Shown here: positions 10,940-23,600 of the stretch, one piece after another | How the letters are laid out: every line of letters begins with the position of its first letter | Numbering within the stretch: position 1 is the stretch's first letter | Assembly: GCA_034509425.1 (NCBI GenBank) | Contig: JAVTVJ010011275.1 | Coordinates: forward strand, 1-64,000 | Length of the DNA stretch: 64,000 nt | Origin: Eopsaltria australis | Lineage: Eukaryota; Chordata; Aves; Passeriformes; Petroicidae | Reading direction: 5' to 3' | Made by a program: the position numbers and the translations under genes | The notes under the pieces: generated by a model | The model's input: only the letters and a program-made list of their open reading frames with translations | Told to the model about the DNA's origin: nothing | Databases searched by the model: none

Positions 10940-11596
10940 AGGGGACGCCCTGAAGGTGCCTGCCCCTCCCACCTGAGCACCATGCCCCATCTCCTTCTCC
11001 TGCTCAGTGGCTTTTCACCAGTCCAGGGCTTGATCTGTATGATTTGCAACAGCAGCTAATAAAATAAAACTTGCTTTGCAATCACAACTGAATTTCAGAT
11101 TTTTGCCTGGGAATCCTCTAGAACCTGTAGCACTCTGGATTTATGAAGAGCCAGACTGAGGATGCTCTGAAGCCAGCTGTGAGGGATTCCATGGCAAGCA
11201 TGCATGGAGGGCAAAGGAGCTTGGAATGCCTGTAGTTTTCAAGAATAGCTTCCTGAAAGCACAGCACTGCTCCATCCCTACACAGGATCAGGAAGAGGGC
11301 AGAACCTGAGACCATCCAGGCTTAACAGGGAGCTTTGGCTGTGCCTAAGAGCCAATGAAGCAGCAGCACAGTGGCCGAGACTCGCATGGGCGACCGTGCC
11401 AGTGTGCGGAGCGCTGTCGGGCAGTGCCGGGATCCTGGGTGCGGTTCTGGTCCCCACAGCTGAGGAATGGCAGCCCCTGCCTCCGAGCCAGTCAGAAACC
11501 CAACCTAGTGAGACCAGAGGGAGGGCACCCTTGCAGTCTCCCTTGCGCATCGCTGCAAAACAGCCCCTGCTGCTTCTTTCTCCGCCTGTGTTTGGG
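10940..11596. repeat. Segmental-duplication flank, copy 2 (5' part)
   Basis: This repeats positions 1-650 with very few differences, including the overlapping AATAAA pair at about 11058. The homology stops abruptly at 11596 and continues at about 15165, so roughly 3.5 kb of other DNA has been inserted into this copy. Confidence 0.9.
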
Positions 11597-12199
11597 GTGT
11601 GTGTTTTGAATGGAGATGTGTTTAGACAAGTTCTGGTTTTGTCTCAGCTTTTTGCTGTAGCTCTGTTTGGAGTTGCCTGCGCCACAAATGTCCCTCGTTT
11701 GCAAGTTCTGAAGAATGGTCGATTAGGTCTGTAAGAAAATTAATTATTTGTTCAATAGACACAATATTAACAGACATAAGACATAAAACAGATTTCTTAG
11801 GTTACAATTTAAGATGTAACCAAAAGCTTGTATTCTATTGCCATCTTCATAAGGCCTTAAAAACATGTGGGGCAGTGTTCTTTATTTACTCCATGATTCA
11901 TTCCTGATAGCTCCCTGTCCTGTGTTGGTCAGGAGGGGCCAAAATCCTATGCTGCAGGAAGTAGTACAACTTCCTGAGAGAGAGAGCCAATAACTAGGTA
12001 GTTTTAAGTATTGATTTGTAGGTAAACCCATTAAAAGTTGATCCGCCTTCAAGGAAAAATCATATATAAGCAGAGGACCTCTGAGCCTCTTCCTCTTTTT
12101 CCTCCTGCTGTTAAGAGAGAAGTATCTCCCTGCTTCTCTCTCCCGTAAGGCTGGGCCTTTTCCCCGCCACCCCCTTCCTCAGAGAGGGCGGGGGGAGAG
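11597..12199. other. Inserted sequence, unassigned
   Basis: This is the first part of the block that interrupts flank copy 2. It is AT-rich, with no supported gene. Its end near 12110-12199, with pyrimidine-rich sequence followed by a G-rich tract, may be part of an older LTR, but I cannot define borders. Confidence 0.3.
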
Positions 12200-12865
12200 T
12201 GTCACGATCCGCTAGCACAAGCGGGGGTCGTGATGGTTCGTTTACTTGAATCTCCGAGTGCAAAAGAAAACAGGGACAAGTATTTTTGCTTTAATCAAAA
12301 TCAAAAGCACCTTTATTGAGTGCCAACAACACGATTATGCGATAGAGGAGAGAGAGAGAGAGAGATGTAGGGTTGAGAGAGGCGGGGAAAGAAAGGGGTT
12401 AATAGCTACCACAGCACGACCAAGTCCTCGTTGTCCGGATCCGATGGATTCCGTCTCATCCATGGGGAGATCTCGTAGGGGTACTTTTTGAGAGTCTCTT
12501 TATAGTCTTTTTGAAAGCGAGGGGCAGGTAACCAAGAGATGAGGCAATCCTTCCAGAGGCGAGGGGCAAATGGCCAGCAGGTGGGGGAGTAGGGCCCATT
12601 GTTTCAGGGGGCAGGTGCAGCTGTACAAAACATACAGTCCTTGTGCAGTCCTTTCCGCCCCGGTAGCCGAGCGGCACGGTTCCACAGGCATGTGTCAGCA
12701 CAGCTCTGCAGCACAGCTCTGCAGCCTGGCAGGCACCCCACCAGGATCTGGCCAGACTTCATTGTGCAAAAGTCCTTTTTTCCCTTTTAGGGTCTCTGGG
12801 TTTTCAGCCTCTGCTTCTGTAGATGGTCGTGAGGCAGATGAGGGATTTCCGTCCAGACTCTTACA
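12200..12865 (-). mobile_element. Solo LTR, minus orientation
   Basis: Read on the minus strand it starts with TGTAAGAGTC and ends with GGATCGTGACA, giving TG...CA termini. It has a TATAAA at 12499-12504 and an AATAAA at 12312-12317 in the right order. It is the near-identical reverse complement of 28341-28980; the main difference is about 19 extra bases near its start. Flanking pentamers GAGAG and GAAAG differ at one position, so they may be a decayed target duplication. No internal retroviral genes adjoin it. Confidence 0.75.
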
Positions 12866-14206
12866 GAAAGGACGTTTAGAATGGCTATACAGCTGCAGCT
12901 GGGCGTGTGGCAGGAACCGGCCTGGGCTCTCTACAGATGCAATTCAGCCCGGGCCAAATGTCAGCTACAGTGGGCAGCGTCGGCTCCTCCTGCTCCAGGC
13001 CCGGCAGGGGCCAGGCCGACTCCATCTTGCTCTGGGCCGGGCCCTGCTCTGTCATTCCAGGGCCCTGCTCTGGGCCGGCCCCACCGGGCCAAGCCAGCTT
13101 TGCAGAGCCAGGCCACGGAGACTCTGAGAGCTTCTGCCTCCTGGCTCAGACTTTTCAAACAGCCCGGCAGAGAGCACGTGATCGTCACAATGCCAGGAAG
13201 AGAGAGGGAGAGAGACATTAACTCTATCCATGCCTGGACTAAACTCCCAGACAGCCATCCTTCCCTGCACAGAGAGAGGAACAAATGAGGATATCTAGAG
13301 GAATGCAACCTAGAGACTTTAAGTCAGTGAAGGAAGCAGAACTGATACCTAGAGGGAGAAGCATGAGAAGTGCTTTGAGAGTAAAGCTGAAAATTCTTTT
13401 GTGTAACCATGGTTGGGGACTGAGCTAATAAATTCCCTGTAATATATGAAGAAATAGTCCAAAGGAGGGATGTGAGGTTCTAATTGCTGCCAGTGAACTG
13501 AAACACCTGGGTAAAGACAAGTAGGTGTTGGAATAAGTACAGCCTGATGAGAAACTTGAACCAAGACACAGAGAAGAGGCTGTGACCCAGAGCCCTGGTC
13601 CCCGGGGAATGCCAGAGAACCTGTGTTGTCAGGAGGACCTGTGTTACTAAACACAGAAGAAGGGATTTTCTTTGTTGCTACAATTGAACTCTTCATCCTT
13701 ATAAAGGTGCCCCGCAGACTGTTCATGACCCACCTTAGTGGCTGTGGGAAGGCTACTGGGGTGGGAGGGAATCCACCACCAGCAGATCTTTCCTCCTGGG
13801 CGGCTGCTGGTGGTGAGGCCAAAGACCCTTAAACACTGTGTTTTCCTACAGAGAATCCATGGTATAAGCAAAGGAGACTTCTCTCCCTAAATGAACTGAG
13901 ACAAAGGCTATTTTCGAGGTGGTAAACTGACTGCAAGTCAAAGTGTTATCAGGGGGAAAGAAATGGAGAGGTGGGGGGAGGAGGGGTGGTCTGAGGAGTT
14001 TGTTCTGGTTTTTCTTGGTTTTTTTCTTTGTCTTAGGTTTATTAATAAACTTTCTTAATAGTCTCTGAAGTTTGAGCCTGCTTTTCCTACTCCTAATCCT
14101 CATCTCACAGCAAAAATCAGGTAAATTTTCGTAAGTGTGCTGCCATTTGGCTGGAAACTCAAATAGGCAAAACTGAAACCACTGCACTCCCCCTGGGGAT
14201 AACTTC
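12866..14206 (+). mobile_element. Retroelement-derived block with LTR-like 3' end
   Basis: I see no gene here. A plus-strand AATAAA at 14044-14049, followed by a U5-like tail near 14060-14120, resembles avian LTR 3' ends. ORFs of up to 185 residues run across this block and the LTR beside it without any recognisable domain. Confidence 0.35.
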
Positions 14207-14608
14207 TGCTAATGGGCCGTCAGGCCATTTTATGCATGACTCATAAAATTACATCATCCCATTGTGAAATGCTCTGCCCAGGGGGAGGAACCAAGCATTC
14301 CTACATGGCTATAATCTGAGGTTTTGAACACCACAGCCAGCCTTACCTACTGGATTCCCACAGGACAAAAGCTGCATAACCACTACTAAAGCTTCAGAGG
14401 AAAACCAGACCCCTCTACTGGATCACCGCTTCAACAGAAACACATCTATCACTTCAACAGGACTGCTACCACCACACTGAGCAACAGGGTGTCAGGTTGT
14501 ATCCTGACTGTCAGTTTAAGTCAGTGTTTTCTGCCTTTATTTTGATTTTCCTATTAAATTCCAGTTCTGACTTAGATTCTCCCGCTAGTCTGTTTTCAAA
14601 CTAGTACA
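14207..14608 (+). mobile_element. LTR-like element, plus orientation
   Basis: It begins TGCTAATGGG and ends CTAGTACA, with a TATAA-like motif near 14310 and a TATTAAA variant near 14550 in place of AATAAA. The overall layout matches a short avian LTR. No clear target duplication is seen, so the borders are estimates. Confidence 0.4.
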
Positions 14609-15164
14609 GCAGACTACTTACTCCACAGGATAAAATGAAAAGAACTCCAAATAGTTGAAAAATACAGTGGATGATAAAAGGTACCTTCATTACAGCTAGC
14701 GAAGAAATAGTATATATCAGGAGTTAGTCTGACTTTCCACCTAATTGATAATGGAGTATACATAAAGTCCTTTCCCCTAATTTCCTTAAAAGTATCCACG
14801 AAGACGTGTCCAAACTTCGGGGAGAAATCCTACACGTTTCCAGGGTGTGCGTAAGAGTCTTCTGCCTCCGTGGAGGTTTGTGTAGCTTTTATAGTTTGTA
14901 AAGTGGAGTGTCAGTCAGAAATTCCAGCTTGTCTCCCCACGTCTTGTTCTCAAGGCAAGTAGTTCCTTGTCAGCGGGGATGTTTATTGCATCCCATCTCT
15001 CTGGTGTCAGCGACAACTCCTTTAGCGGATTCCTATCCGGCCTGGGTTAACTCTCACCCCTTGATGTGAGGGGCAGAATGCCTGAAATGACCGCAGCAGC
15101 TGATAGAACAGGTAAGCTCCTGTGTGGTAGGGGGAAATGTCCTGCACCTGTCTGCTGATCGCAG
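14609..15164. other. Unassigned retroelement-rich sequence
   Basis: No supported gene. On the minus strand there is a TATAAAA near 14893 and an AATAAA near 14985, but their order is wrong for a single LTR. This is probably a mosaic of broken elements. Confidence 0.3.
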
Positions 15165-15272
15165 ATCCAGCCAGATTGTGCTCTGTGTTCAAAGCCTGTT
15201 GAGAACAGGAATAAAAAATGCTGCGTGCAGAGCAGAGGGTCCTGGAAGGTGCTGGCAAGGGCATCCTGCAGT
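15165..15272. repeat. Segmental-duplication flank, copy 2 (3' fragment)
   Basis: This matches positions about 675-782, including GCTCTGTGTTCAAAGCC and the GGGTCCTGGAAGGTGCTGG stretch. It continues the flank copy interrupted at 11596. The rest of the flank is missing before gene B. Confidence 0.8.
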
Positions 15273-15457
15273 GTTCTGGGAGGCAAAGAAGAAGCATTCA
15301 CACCTGGTGTTTATGGCTGTGGTCATTCCTCTGGTATGCACCTTTCCCAAGAGAACAGAAAGCCTTACCAAAGTCAAAATAAACAGTGACAGGCCTGAGC
15401 CATGCTTTTACACGGGTAACAAGGCCCTGATTTTGTAAGGCTTTACCTATAGGCAAC

Positions 15458-15660
15458 ATCTCCCCCTTTCTTTGTTTTTTGTGCAAAGGGTTCATGTACC
15501 CTAATGCCAACACAGTCAGCACCTCTAAGGCCATTATCTTATTAAGACTATTACTGGTCATGTGCTGGACAGGGGATAAGATACACGAAATACAGATCAC
15601 ATTCAATAAAAACACATCAAAACCAACCATGCCTGACCAAGAGACCCGCAGCATAGGGAA
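15458..15660 (-). pseudogene. ERV env C-terminus with polypurine tract
   Basis: On the minus strand an open frame (part of 15298-15654) contains a hydrophobic stretch and then a basic tail with KKQRKGEM that overlaps the purine tract AAAGAAAGGGGGAGA. The next bases are TGTTGCC, as expected for the start of a 3' LTR. The overlap of an envelope tail with the polypurine tract is typical of betaretrovirus-like elements. The rest of the element is not identifiable, and the putative LTR runs into the flank fragment at 15272. Confidence 0.4.
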
Positions 15661-18600
15661 ACAAAAATGATGTCCAATGTCCCCAGGAGGTGGAAGTAAA
15701 TGGTTCCTGTTGTAAAGTTCGTATGGCTGGAGCTCAGGGACTTTGGTGTTTAGGCAGGAGGGAGTCCATTAGCTAGAAATGCTGTCTTTGACATTACTGA
15801 ATGTCTTTCTGGAAGCATGGGACGGGGAAGAACTGAAGAAAATCAGCAGGCACACAGTAACATGATGGTGGGTGCAAGGCCTCTGTTGGCAGGCTGCTTC
15901 AGTAAGCCTCCAGACACAGCCATGTCCTGGCAGTCCTACCCCTGCTCCTGCCTTGGCTAGGAGGGTTGGGCGGTGATTAGGTCATTTTTTCTTTCACTGG
16001 GCCTCATCTTCTCAGGGGCGAGCGACGTTTATCCAGACAAGCAGGTAACCACTTTAGACCTGTTGGCGATAAAACACATTCGTACCTTCTCTCCTAGGTT
16101 AGCAAATCAGCTAGGCCTTGCCATTGCACACCCAATTGTGGATCCTTATGGAAAGCTTCTAGAAATTGGTTCCACACATGCAAATCTTCAGAGCAGTATC
16201 GCTCTGCTGGGGATCAAAATGGATGATATGCTTTCAAAATTCCCAGTGAAAATCCTGCATTATCTAAATGTTCTTGAGGAGCTGTATTCCCCCTTTCTTT
16301 GTTTTTTCCGTAATAGCGTGTTTCTCACCAGGAACATGAAGGCAACATAAAAGTCAACATAAAAGTGAGACAATACATGTGGTAAAGCAATAAATTCACA
16401 ATGAGCAAAGATAAGCAAGGTAATACATGTAATTAAGAGTATACGAGAGAAAGGATAGCCATTTAGAATGATACATCATCAATTGTCAAAATACTGCACC
16501 ATCACCCAGAGTCTGCAATAGCTGGTAAGCCCTGTTTCATAGTGAGGACTTGGAGAACCATTACCTGGCAAGGTTTCCAAGTTTGCTCTGAAAGGGGCTC
16601 CAGCTTTTATAAGGCCCAATTGGCAAGTCAAAGTGACCTGAATATAGTTTTGCTGCAGAAACACCTGGGTCTGTTGGCACACATCCGACCAGCTAGGGCC
16701 AGGGCTTGGCTAGACCTAAAGTCTTGAGTGGGAGGGTTTTCCTTACATATTTAACAAACAAGTGTCTAGTAATAGCAGTTGGGAAAGTTTCTTTAAAATT
16801 ACAGATGTCTTGCAGATAGTTGCACAACAGTATGTGAAGGCTTATAAAGCAGCCGGCTTTGTCATTGATCTTTCGTTAAGCAGTCAATGGTACCATGAAC
16901 AAATTGGGAACAACAAAAGGAACGCATATGCATAACGTCAAATACTATCTTATGGATACGGCCCCTTATAAGTAGCCAGTGAATTCAAGTCATGACATGA
17001 ACAACATATTCAGAATCACTTAGACAGCAACAGTCGTTGTCCTAAGAAGTGGAGATAATATTTTTTTAGACATCAATGCATATACGACATTAAAACAGAA
17101 TAAAGCATGAAAGAAAGCACTAAGCAGCTTACAATTAATAACAGCCATCATTTGGAATTGTTAATCGTTCTTCAGTGTTACCTATTGAAGATAAAACAGT
17201 AGAGATTGTTAGGAATAATTGTGTTAATTGACCGATGCAGAAGATGTATACCCATGGAATTTTCGGTGAAATTAAGGATCTAATAAACTGCATCTTCACA
17301 TAGTTTTACACAACTTATTACCTTATATTCTTAAACACTTGCTTACCAATTCTTCATCATAATTGTTTCAGTCAGTTTCATCTCTATAACAAAAAAATGT
17401 ATTTTGTAATTTAGATGAGTATATTTCAACAGAAACTTAACATCACGCAAATTTAACATCACTTAAATGTAACAGAAAGTAACACATAACAGAATTTAAA
17501 GTTAGCATTACTGAAACTGAACAGAAATTAATCTTAATTTTGCTTAAACTTAACAACATTGAAATTTGACAGAAATTAAACTTAACCGAACTTAGCCTTA
17601 ACAAAACTGAAATTTAACAGAACCTAAACTTATCAAATTTAAATCTAACAGAATTTCAAATTGACAGAGCTTAAACTTAACATCACTTAAACTTAACAAC
17701 ACTTAAACTCAACAGAACTTAATATTACACTTTATAGAACTTTCATAGAACTGAAAATTAACATCATTTACATTTAACAAAACTAAGGTCAGAGTTGGGA
17801 GTGTTCTTTTAAGTGTTTCAGATCTAACAGAATTTAATTTATTTTGATTCTATTGTTATAAGAAAGCTACTGAAAATTTGTCATGCACCAGTTAAACATC
17901 AATGAACAATATGCAAGTAAACAACTGATTCATAACTGACATAGCAGCAACATGGGTTTATTGGAGAGATGGTAAAGGTGTGGTAAATGCATTGTGATTC
18001 TATATCATTTAGTTTTGAGAATAATTCATGGTAAGTGGAAACATTATTGAAGTACTTTTTTGGTGTAAGCATAACTTTGCTAGGGCATTTTAAAGTGCAG
18101 CTTTACTCAGAAAAATGACAACAGTGTATGTCTTGGCAAATTGCACTTGAAACCTGCTCAGTGCGCAGATGTAAGACAGCATTTTGAGATTGCTTGTACA
18201 ATAGATTTGAGCTTGGACTATTAAAAGTAAAGGGATCTAAATATTTGAGGATAAAATATCGATGACTTAATTACGTAACACTGCCGTGAGTTTTGTACAT
18301 GTAACTCCGTGAGGTCAGTGGGTGTATAAGACTGACGCATGTATATAAACAGCTACAAAGTCATGGTTTCAGTGGATTTTAAAGGCGTGTTGCTGTTTAT
18401 TCTCTCTGTAGTCTATCACTGCACTTTAATTGTTAAGATATTAAGTACAATTTTAATTTATAAGTGGTAACAAAAACCAATTACACTTGAATCACAGAAC
18501 AGCTGTACTTGTTTGAAATGCTGTCATGTGTCTTTATGGCAAAATATTCGCATTTAAATGATTTTCTTAAAGCAAGTAAATTACCTGGTAAAGTTGTCAC

Positions 18601-18790
18601 AATTTTGTTTGTTTTAGCAGTGGAGATTTGTGAGTTAATTCTATCTAATTTTTGAATAGCTGCTGCAGATAAAACTCAAGGTTTGCCTTCAAGTGAGCAA
18701 AGGAATGCTTGTTTTATGAGTGGCATAGGCCTCCCTTAGTGAATTGTTCTCTGCAGGTAAATCATGCAATGTATTGACATTGGTTTTGGT
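15661..18790. other. AT-rich region without genes
   Basis: No supported gene. A second purine tract (minus strand, about 16291-16310) shares 20 bases with the one near 15470, and short retroelement-like ORFs occur near 16480-16730. From about 16.75 kb the sequence is strongly AT-rich. Positions 17430-17790 contain a degenerate array, listed separately. Confidence 0.5.
17430..17790. repeat. Degenerate AACTTAACA-type repeat
   Basis: About 20 imperfect copies of a short motif such as ACTTAAACTTAACA or AATTTAACAGAA follow each other at roughly 11-18 base spacing. It is C-containing but almost G-free on the plus strand. I do not recognise it as a known element. Confidence 0.6.
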
Positions 18791-19323
18791 TGGGGTTTGG
18801 ATTTAATTTTTGGGGGTTTTTTTTTGGTTCAGGAATTTTTTCTCCTATGGGTTGCTGGGAACTAGGGGGAAATTTCTCTCAGGGAGCAGGGACAATGTGA
18901 GATTTTGGGACTGGCAAAAGTGTGGGGGGGTGGGGGCGCAAGGGCTTGCTCTAACTCAAGACTTTTGGAGCCGAAGAGTTGGAGCGGCTGTTTGCTGAAA
19001 GGGAACCCACGGCCACTGGGCCACTGAGAAACCAGCACGGAGCTGCTTTTCCTTCTGCTGTGAGTTTCCTTCCTACCATGCTGGGGAGCTGAGCTGCCAC
19101 CAGCCCGTCTCTCCCCGCTCCTCTGGCACCGCTCTGAGTTCTTGCTATGCTGTAACCAGGATTCCCCTGCCTGCGGAGACCTTGTCTTGTCCCAGCTCGC
19201 TGTTTCCGGAAGCTCTGCTGGGGCACCAGCATCAGCTGGCCCTGAGGGTTTGTGAAACAAAGTCTCTCCTCCATCCCTCCCTGCCCCTGGGCCCAGCCGC
19301 CATTGCCGTGTGCTACCTGAGCT

Positions 19324-19860
19324 CACGCTGGAGCGCCCCCTGCAGGCACTGAGGGATCATCACACCCAGAGCGCCCCCTGCAGGCCAGGGAATCATCGCA
19401 TCCAGAGCGCCCCCTGCAGCCACTGGGGAATCATCACACCCAGAGCGCCCCCTGCAGCCACCAGGGAACCATCCACCCAGAGCGCCCCCTACAGCCACCA
19501 GGGAATCATCACATCCAGAGCGCCCCCTGCAGCCACCAGGAATCTACAAACCAGAGCGCCCCCTGCAGCACCAAGAACCATCACACAGAGCGCCCCTACA
19601 GCCACTGGGGAATCATCACACCCAGAGCGCCCCCTGCAGCCACAGAGGAATCATCACACCCAGAGCGCCCCCTGCAGCTACCAGGGAATCATCACACCCA
19701 GAGCACCCCCTGCAGCTACCAGGGAACCATCGCACCCAGAGCGCCCCCTGCAGCCACCGGGGAATCATCACATCCAGAGCGCCCCCTGCAGCCACCGGGG
19801 AACCATCACACCCAGAGCGCCCCCTGCAGCCGCGGAGGAACCTTCGCACCCACCCAGCCC
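19324..19860 (-). repeat. Left 38-bp minisatellite array
   Basis: About 14 units are written on the plus strand as GAGCGCCCCCTGCAGCCACC followed by AGGGAATCATCACACCCA, so the G-rich motif lies on the minus strand. Thirteen of the 14 keep the CG in GAGCGC; one reads GAGCACC. Unit length varies slightly in the middle of the array. Confidence 0.95.
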
Positions 19861-19869
19861 ACCGAGAGC

Positions 19870-20600
19870 CACTGGCACCCCCTGCCGACTGTGACTGGAA
19901 CTGCAACAAAAGGAAAAAGTGCCTGAGGCCAAGCAGGCTGCCACTGAGTTACTTGTTCTGTTTGTTGATTAATGACAGAGTTTTTGCTATTTGTTAGCTT
20001 TGTTTTAGATATTAGTAAAGAACTGTTATTCTTATTCCTATATCTTTGCCCAAGAGCCCCTTGATTTCAAATTTATAATAATTGGGTGGGAGAGGGGTTA
20101 CAGTTTCCCATTCCAAGGGAGGCTCCTGCCTTCCTTAGCAGACACCTGTCTTTCAAACCAAGACAGCCTTGAACATTAATTGCTGTGGTGTAACATTTTG
20201 TTCCATTAATATCTACTCAAAACATTTTCAAGGAGGGATCTATCAAAATTTTCAAGGGACCACATAACAAATGTTACACCGCAGCAATTAATGTTCAAGG
20301 CTGTCTTGGTTTGAAAGACAGGTGTCTGCTAAGGAAGGCAGGAGCCTCCCTTGCAATAGAAAACTGTAACTTCTCTCCCTCCGAATTATTATAAATTTGG
20401 AAACGAGGGACGCCTGGGCAAAGATATGGGAATAGGAATAAGTTCTTTACTAATATCTAAAACAAAGCTAACAAATAACAACTTTGTCATTAACCAAGAA
20501 ACAGAACGAGAAACCCAGTCAAAGCTGGCTTGGCCTCAGGCACATTTCCATTTTGGTGCAGTTCCATTCACAGTCAGCAGGTGGCTGCAGAGGCTTCCAG
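19870..20600. repeat. Central palindrome
   Basis: Arms of about 330 bases face each other around a spacer at about 20204-20261. Both contain a sequence of the type TGTCTTGGTTTGAAAGACAG followed by AATTATTATAAATTT and a TTCTTTACTAATAT stretch (right arm, from 20301). This resembles the 5' part of an avian LTR, in head-to-head orientation. Homology also extends past the putative TG ends toward the centre (TTGAACATTAATTGC and its mirror), so the palindrome is larger than the two LTRs alone. Confidence 0.8.
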
Positions 20601-20607
20601 TGGGATG

Positions 20608-23600
20608 GGTTAGGTGCGCTGGTTCCTCTGTGGCTGCAGGAGGTGCTCTGGATGCGATGATTCCCCGGTGGCACAGGGGGCGATCTGGATGTGATGATTC
20701 CATGGCAGCTGCACAGGGAGCTCTGGGTGTGACGATTGCCCGTTGGCTGCAGGGGCACTCTGGATGTGATGAGTCGCTGGTGGCTGCAGGGGGCGCTCTG
20801 GGTGTCATAATTCCCCAGTGGCTGCAGGGCGAGCGCTAGATGTGATGAATTACTGATGGCTGCAGGAGGGCACTCTGGGTGTGATGATTCCCTGGTGGCT
20901 GCAGGGGGCGCTCTGGATGAGATGATTTTGTGCTGGCTGCACGGGGCGCTACCGATGTGATGATTGCCCAGTGGCTTCTGGGGACGCTCTGGATGTCATG
21001 ATTCCCGGGTGGCTGCAGGGGGCGGTCTGGGTGTCATGATTCCCTTTTGGCTGTAGGGGGCATTCTGGGTGTGACGATTCCCTGGCAGCTGCAGGGGGCG
21101 CTCTGGGTGTCATGATTCCCTGGTGGCTGCACGGGGCAATCTGAGTGTCATGATTCCCCAGTGGCTGCAGGGGGAGCGATGGGTGTGATGCTTCCCTGGT
21201 GCCTGTAGAGGGCACTGTGGCTGTGATTATTGGCTGGTGGTTGCCGGGGGCGATCTGGGTGTGATGCTTCCCTGGTAGCTACAGGGGGCGCTATAGCTGT
21301 GATGATTCCCTGGTGGCTGCAGGGGGTGCTGGAGTGTCAGGATTGCCCGGTGGCTGCAGGGGGCACTCTGGGTGTGATGATTCCCTGGAAGTTGCAGGGG
21401 GCGCTCTGGGTGTGATGGTTCCCCAATGGCTGCAGAGGGTGCTCTGGATGTGATGATTCCCTGGCAGCTGCAGGGGGAGATCTGGATGTGATGGTTCGCC
21501 AGTAACTGCAGGTGGAGCTCTGGATGAGATGATGCCCTGGTGGCTGCAGGGGGCGCTCTGGATGTGATGGTTCCCTGGTAGCTGCAGGGCACGGTCTGGA
21601 TGTGATCATTCCCCAGTGGCTGCAGGGGTGCTCTGAATGTTAGGATTCCCCTGTAGATGCAGTGGGTGCTCTGGGTGTCATGATTCTCAGTGCCTGCAGT
21701 GGGCACTCTGAGTGTGATGGTTCCCTGGTGGCTGCAGGGGGCGCTCGGGATGTGATGATTCCCTGGTGGCTGCAGGGGGCGCTATAGCTGTAATTATTCA
21801 CTAGTGGCTTCAGGGGGAGCTCTGGGTGTCATGATTCCCAGTTGGCTGTGGGGGGGCCTGGGTGTGATGTTTCCCAGGCAGATGCAGGGGGCACTCTGGG
21901 TGTGATGATTCCTCAGTAGCTGCAGGGGACGCTCTGGGTGTGATGCTTCTTCGATGGCTGCAGGGGGCGCTCTGGGTGTGATGATTTCCCAGTGGCTGCA
22001 GGGGACGCTCTGGGTGTGATGCTTCTTCGATGGCTGCAGGGGGCACTCTGGGTGTGATGATTCCTCAGTGGCTGCAGGGGACGCTCTGGGTGTGATGGTC
22101 CCCTGGTGGCTGCCGGGGGCGCTCTGAGGGTCATGGTTCTCTGGGGCCTGCACAGGGAACTCTTGGTGTGATGATTCCCCATTGGCAGTAGAGAGCGCTT
22201 TGGATGTGACGATTTCCTGGTGACTGCAGGAGGCGCTCTGCTTTTGGTAATTCCCTGGTGGCTGCAGGGGGCGCTATAGCTGTGATGTTTCCCTGGTGGC
22301 TGCAGGGGGGGCTCTGGATGAGATGATTCCCTGGTAGCTGCAGGGGGCGCTCTGGGTGTGATCATTCCCTGGCGGCTGTAGCGAGTGCGCTGGGTGTGAT
22401 TATTCCCTGGTGGCTGCGGTGGACACTCTGGATATGATGATTCCCCAGTGGCTGCAGGGGGCACTCTGGATGAGATGATTCCCTGGTAGCTGCAGGGGGC
22501 GTTCTGGGTGTGATGATTTCCCAGTGGCTGCAGGGGGCGTTCTGGGTGTGATGATTCCCTGGCAGCTGCAGGGGGCGCTCTGGGTGTCATGGTTCTCTGG
22601 GGCCTGCACAGGGAACTCTTGGTGTGATGATTCCCCATTGGCAGTAGAGGGCGCTTTGGATGTGATGATTCCGTGGTGACTGCAGGGTTTGCTCTGCTTT
22701 TGGTAATTCCCTGGTGGCTGCAGGGGGCGCTATAGCTGTGATGATTCCCCGGTGGCTGCAGGGGGTGCTGGAGTGTCAGGATTGCCTGGTGGCTGCAGGG
22801 GGCACTCTGCTTGTTATGATTCCCTGGAAGTTGCAGGGGGCGCTCTGGGTATGATGCTTCCCCAATGGCTACAGGGGGCACTCTGGCTGTGATGATTCCC
22901 TGGCAGCTGCAGGGGAGGCTCTGGATGTGATCATTCCCCAGTGGCTGCAGGAGGCGCTCTGTGAGTAATGATTTCCCAGCGGCTGCAGGGGGCGCTCTGG
23001 ATGAGATGATTCCCTGGTAGCTGCAGGGGGCGCTCTGGATGTGATCATTCCCTGGCGGCGGTACCGAGCGCTCTGGGTGTGATTATTCCCTGGTGGCTGC
23101 GGGGGACACTCTGGATATGATGATTCCCCGGTGGCTGCAGGGGGATCTGGGTGTGAGGATTCCCTGGTGGCTGCAGGGGGCGCTCTGGATGTGATGATTT
23201 CTTGGTAGCTGCACAGGGCACTCTGGATGTGATGATTTCCCAGTGCCTGCAGGGGGCGCGCTGGATGTGATGATTCCCTGGGGCCTGCACAGGGCACTCT
23301 GGATGTGATGATTTCCCAGTGCCTGCAGGGGGCGCGCTGGATGTGATGGTTCCCTGGTGGATGCAGGGGGCGCTCTGGGTGAGATGCTTCCCTGGTGGCT
23401 TCAGTGGGAGTGCTCGGGATGTGATGATTCCCAGTGGCTGCGGGCAGTGCTATGGATGTGATGATTCCCTTGTGTCTGCAGGGGGTGCTCTGTGTCTCAG
23501 GATTCCCTGGTGGCTTCAGGGGGAGCTCTGGGTGTGATGATTACCTGGTGGCTGCAGGGGGCACTCTGGGTGTGATGCTTCCCTGGTAGCTACAGGGGGA

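Noticed and set aside
12570..13127. 185-residue plus-strand ORF
   Set aside because: It runs antisense through the minus-orientation LTR and into adjoining repeat sequence, and part of it is mirrored at 28333-28617 in the other LTR.
15463..16310. A provirus defined by the two shared purine tracts near 15470 and 16300
   Set aside because: Only about 20 bases are shared, with no homology on either side, so the two tracts do not define an LTR pair.
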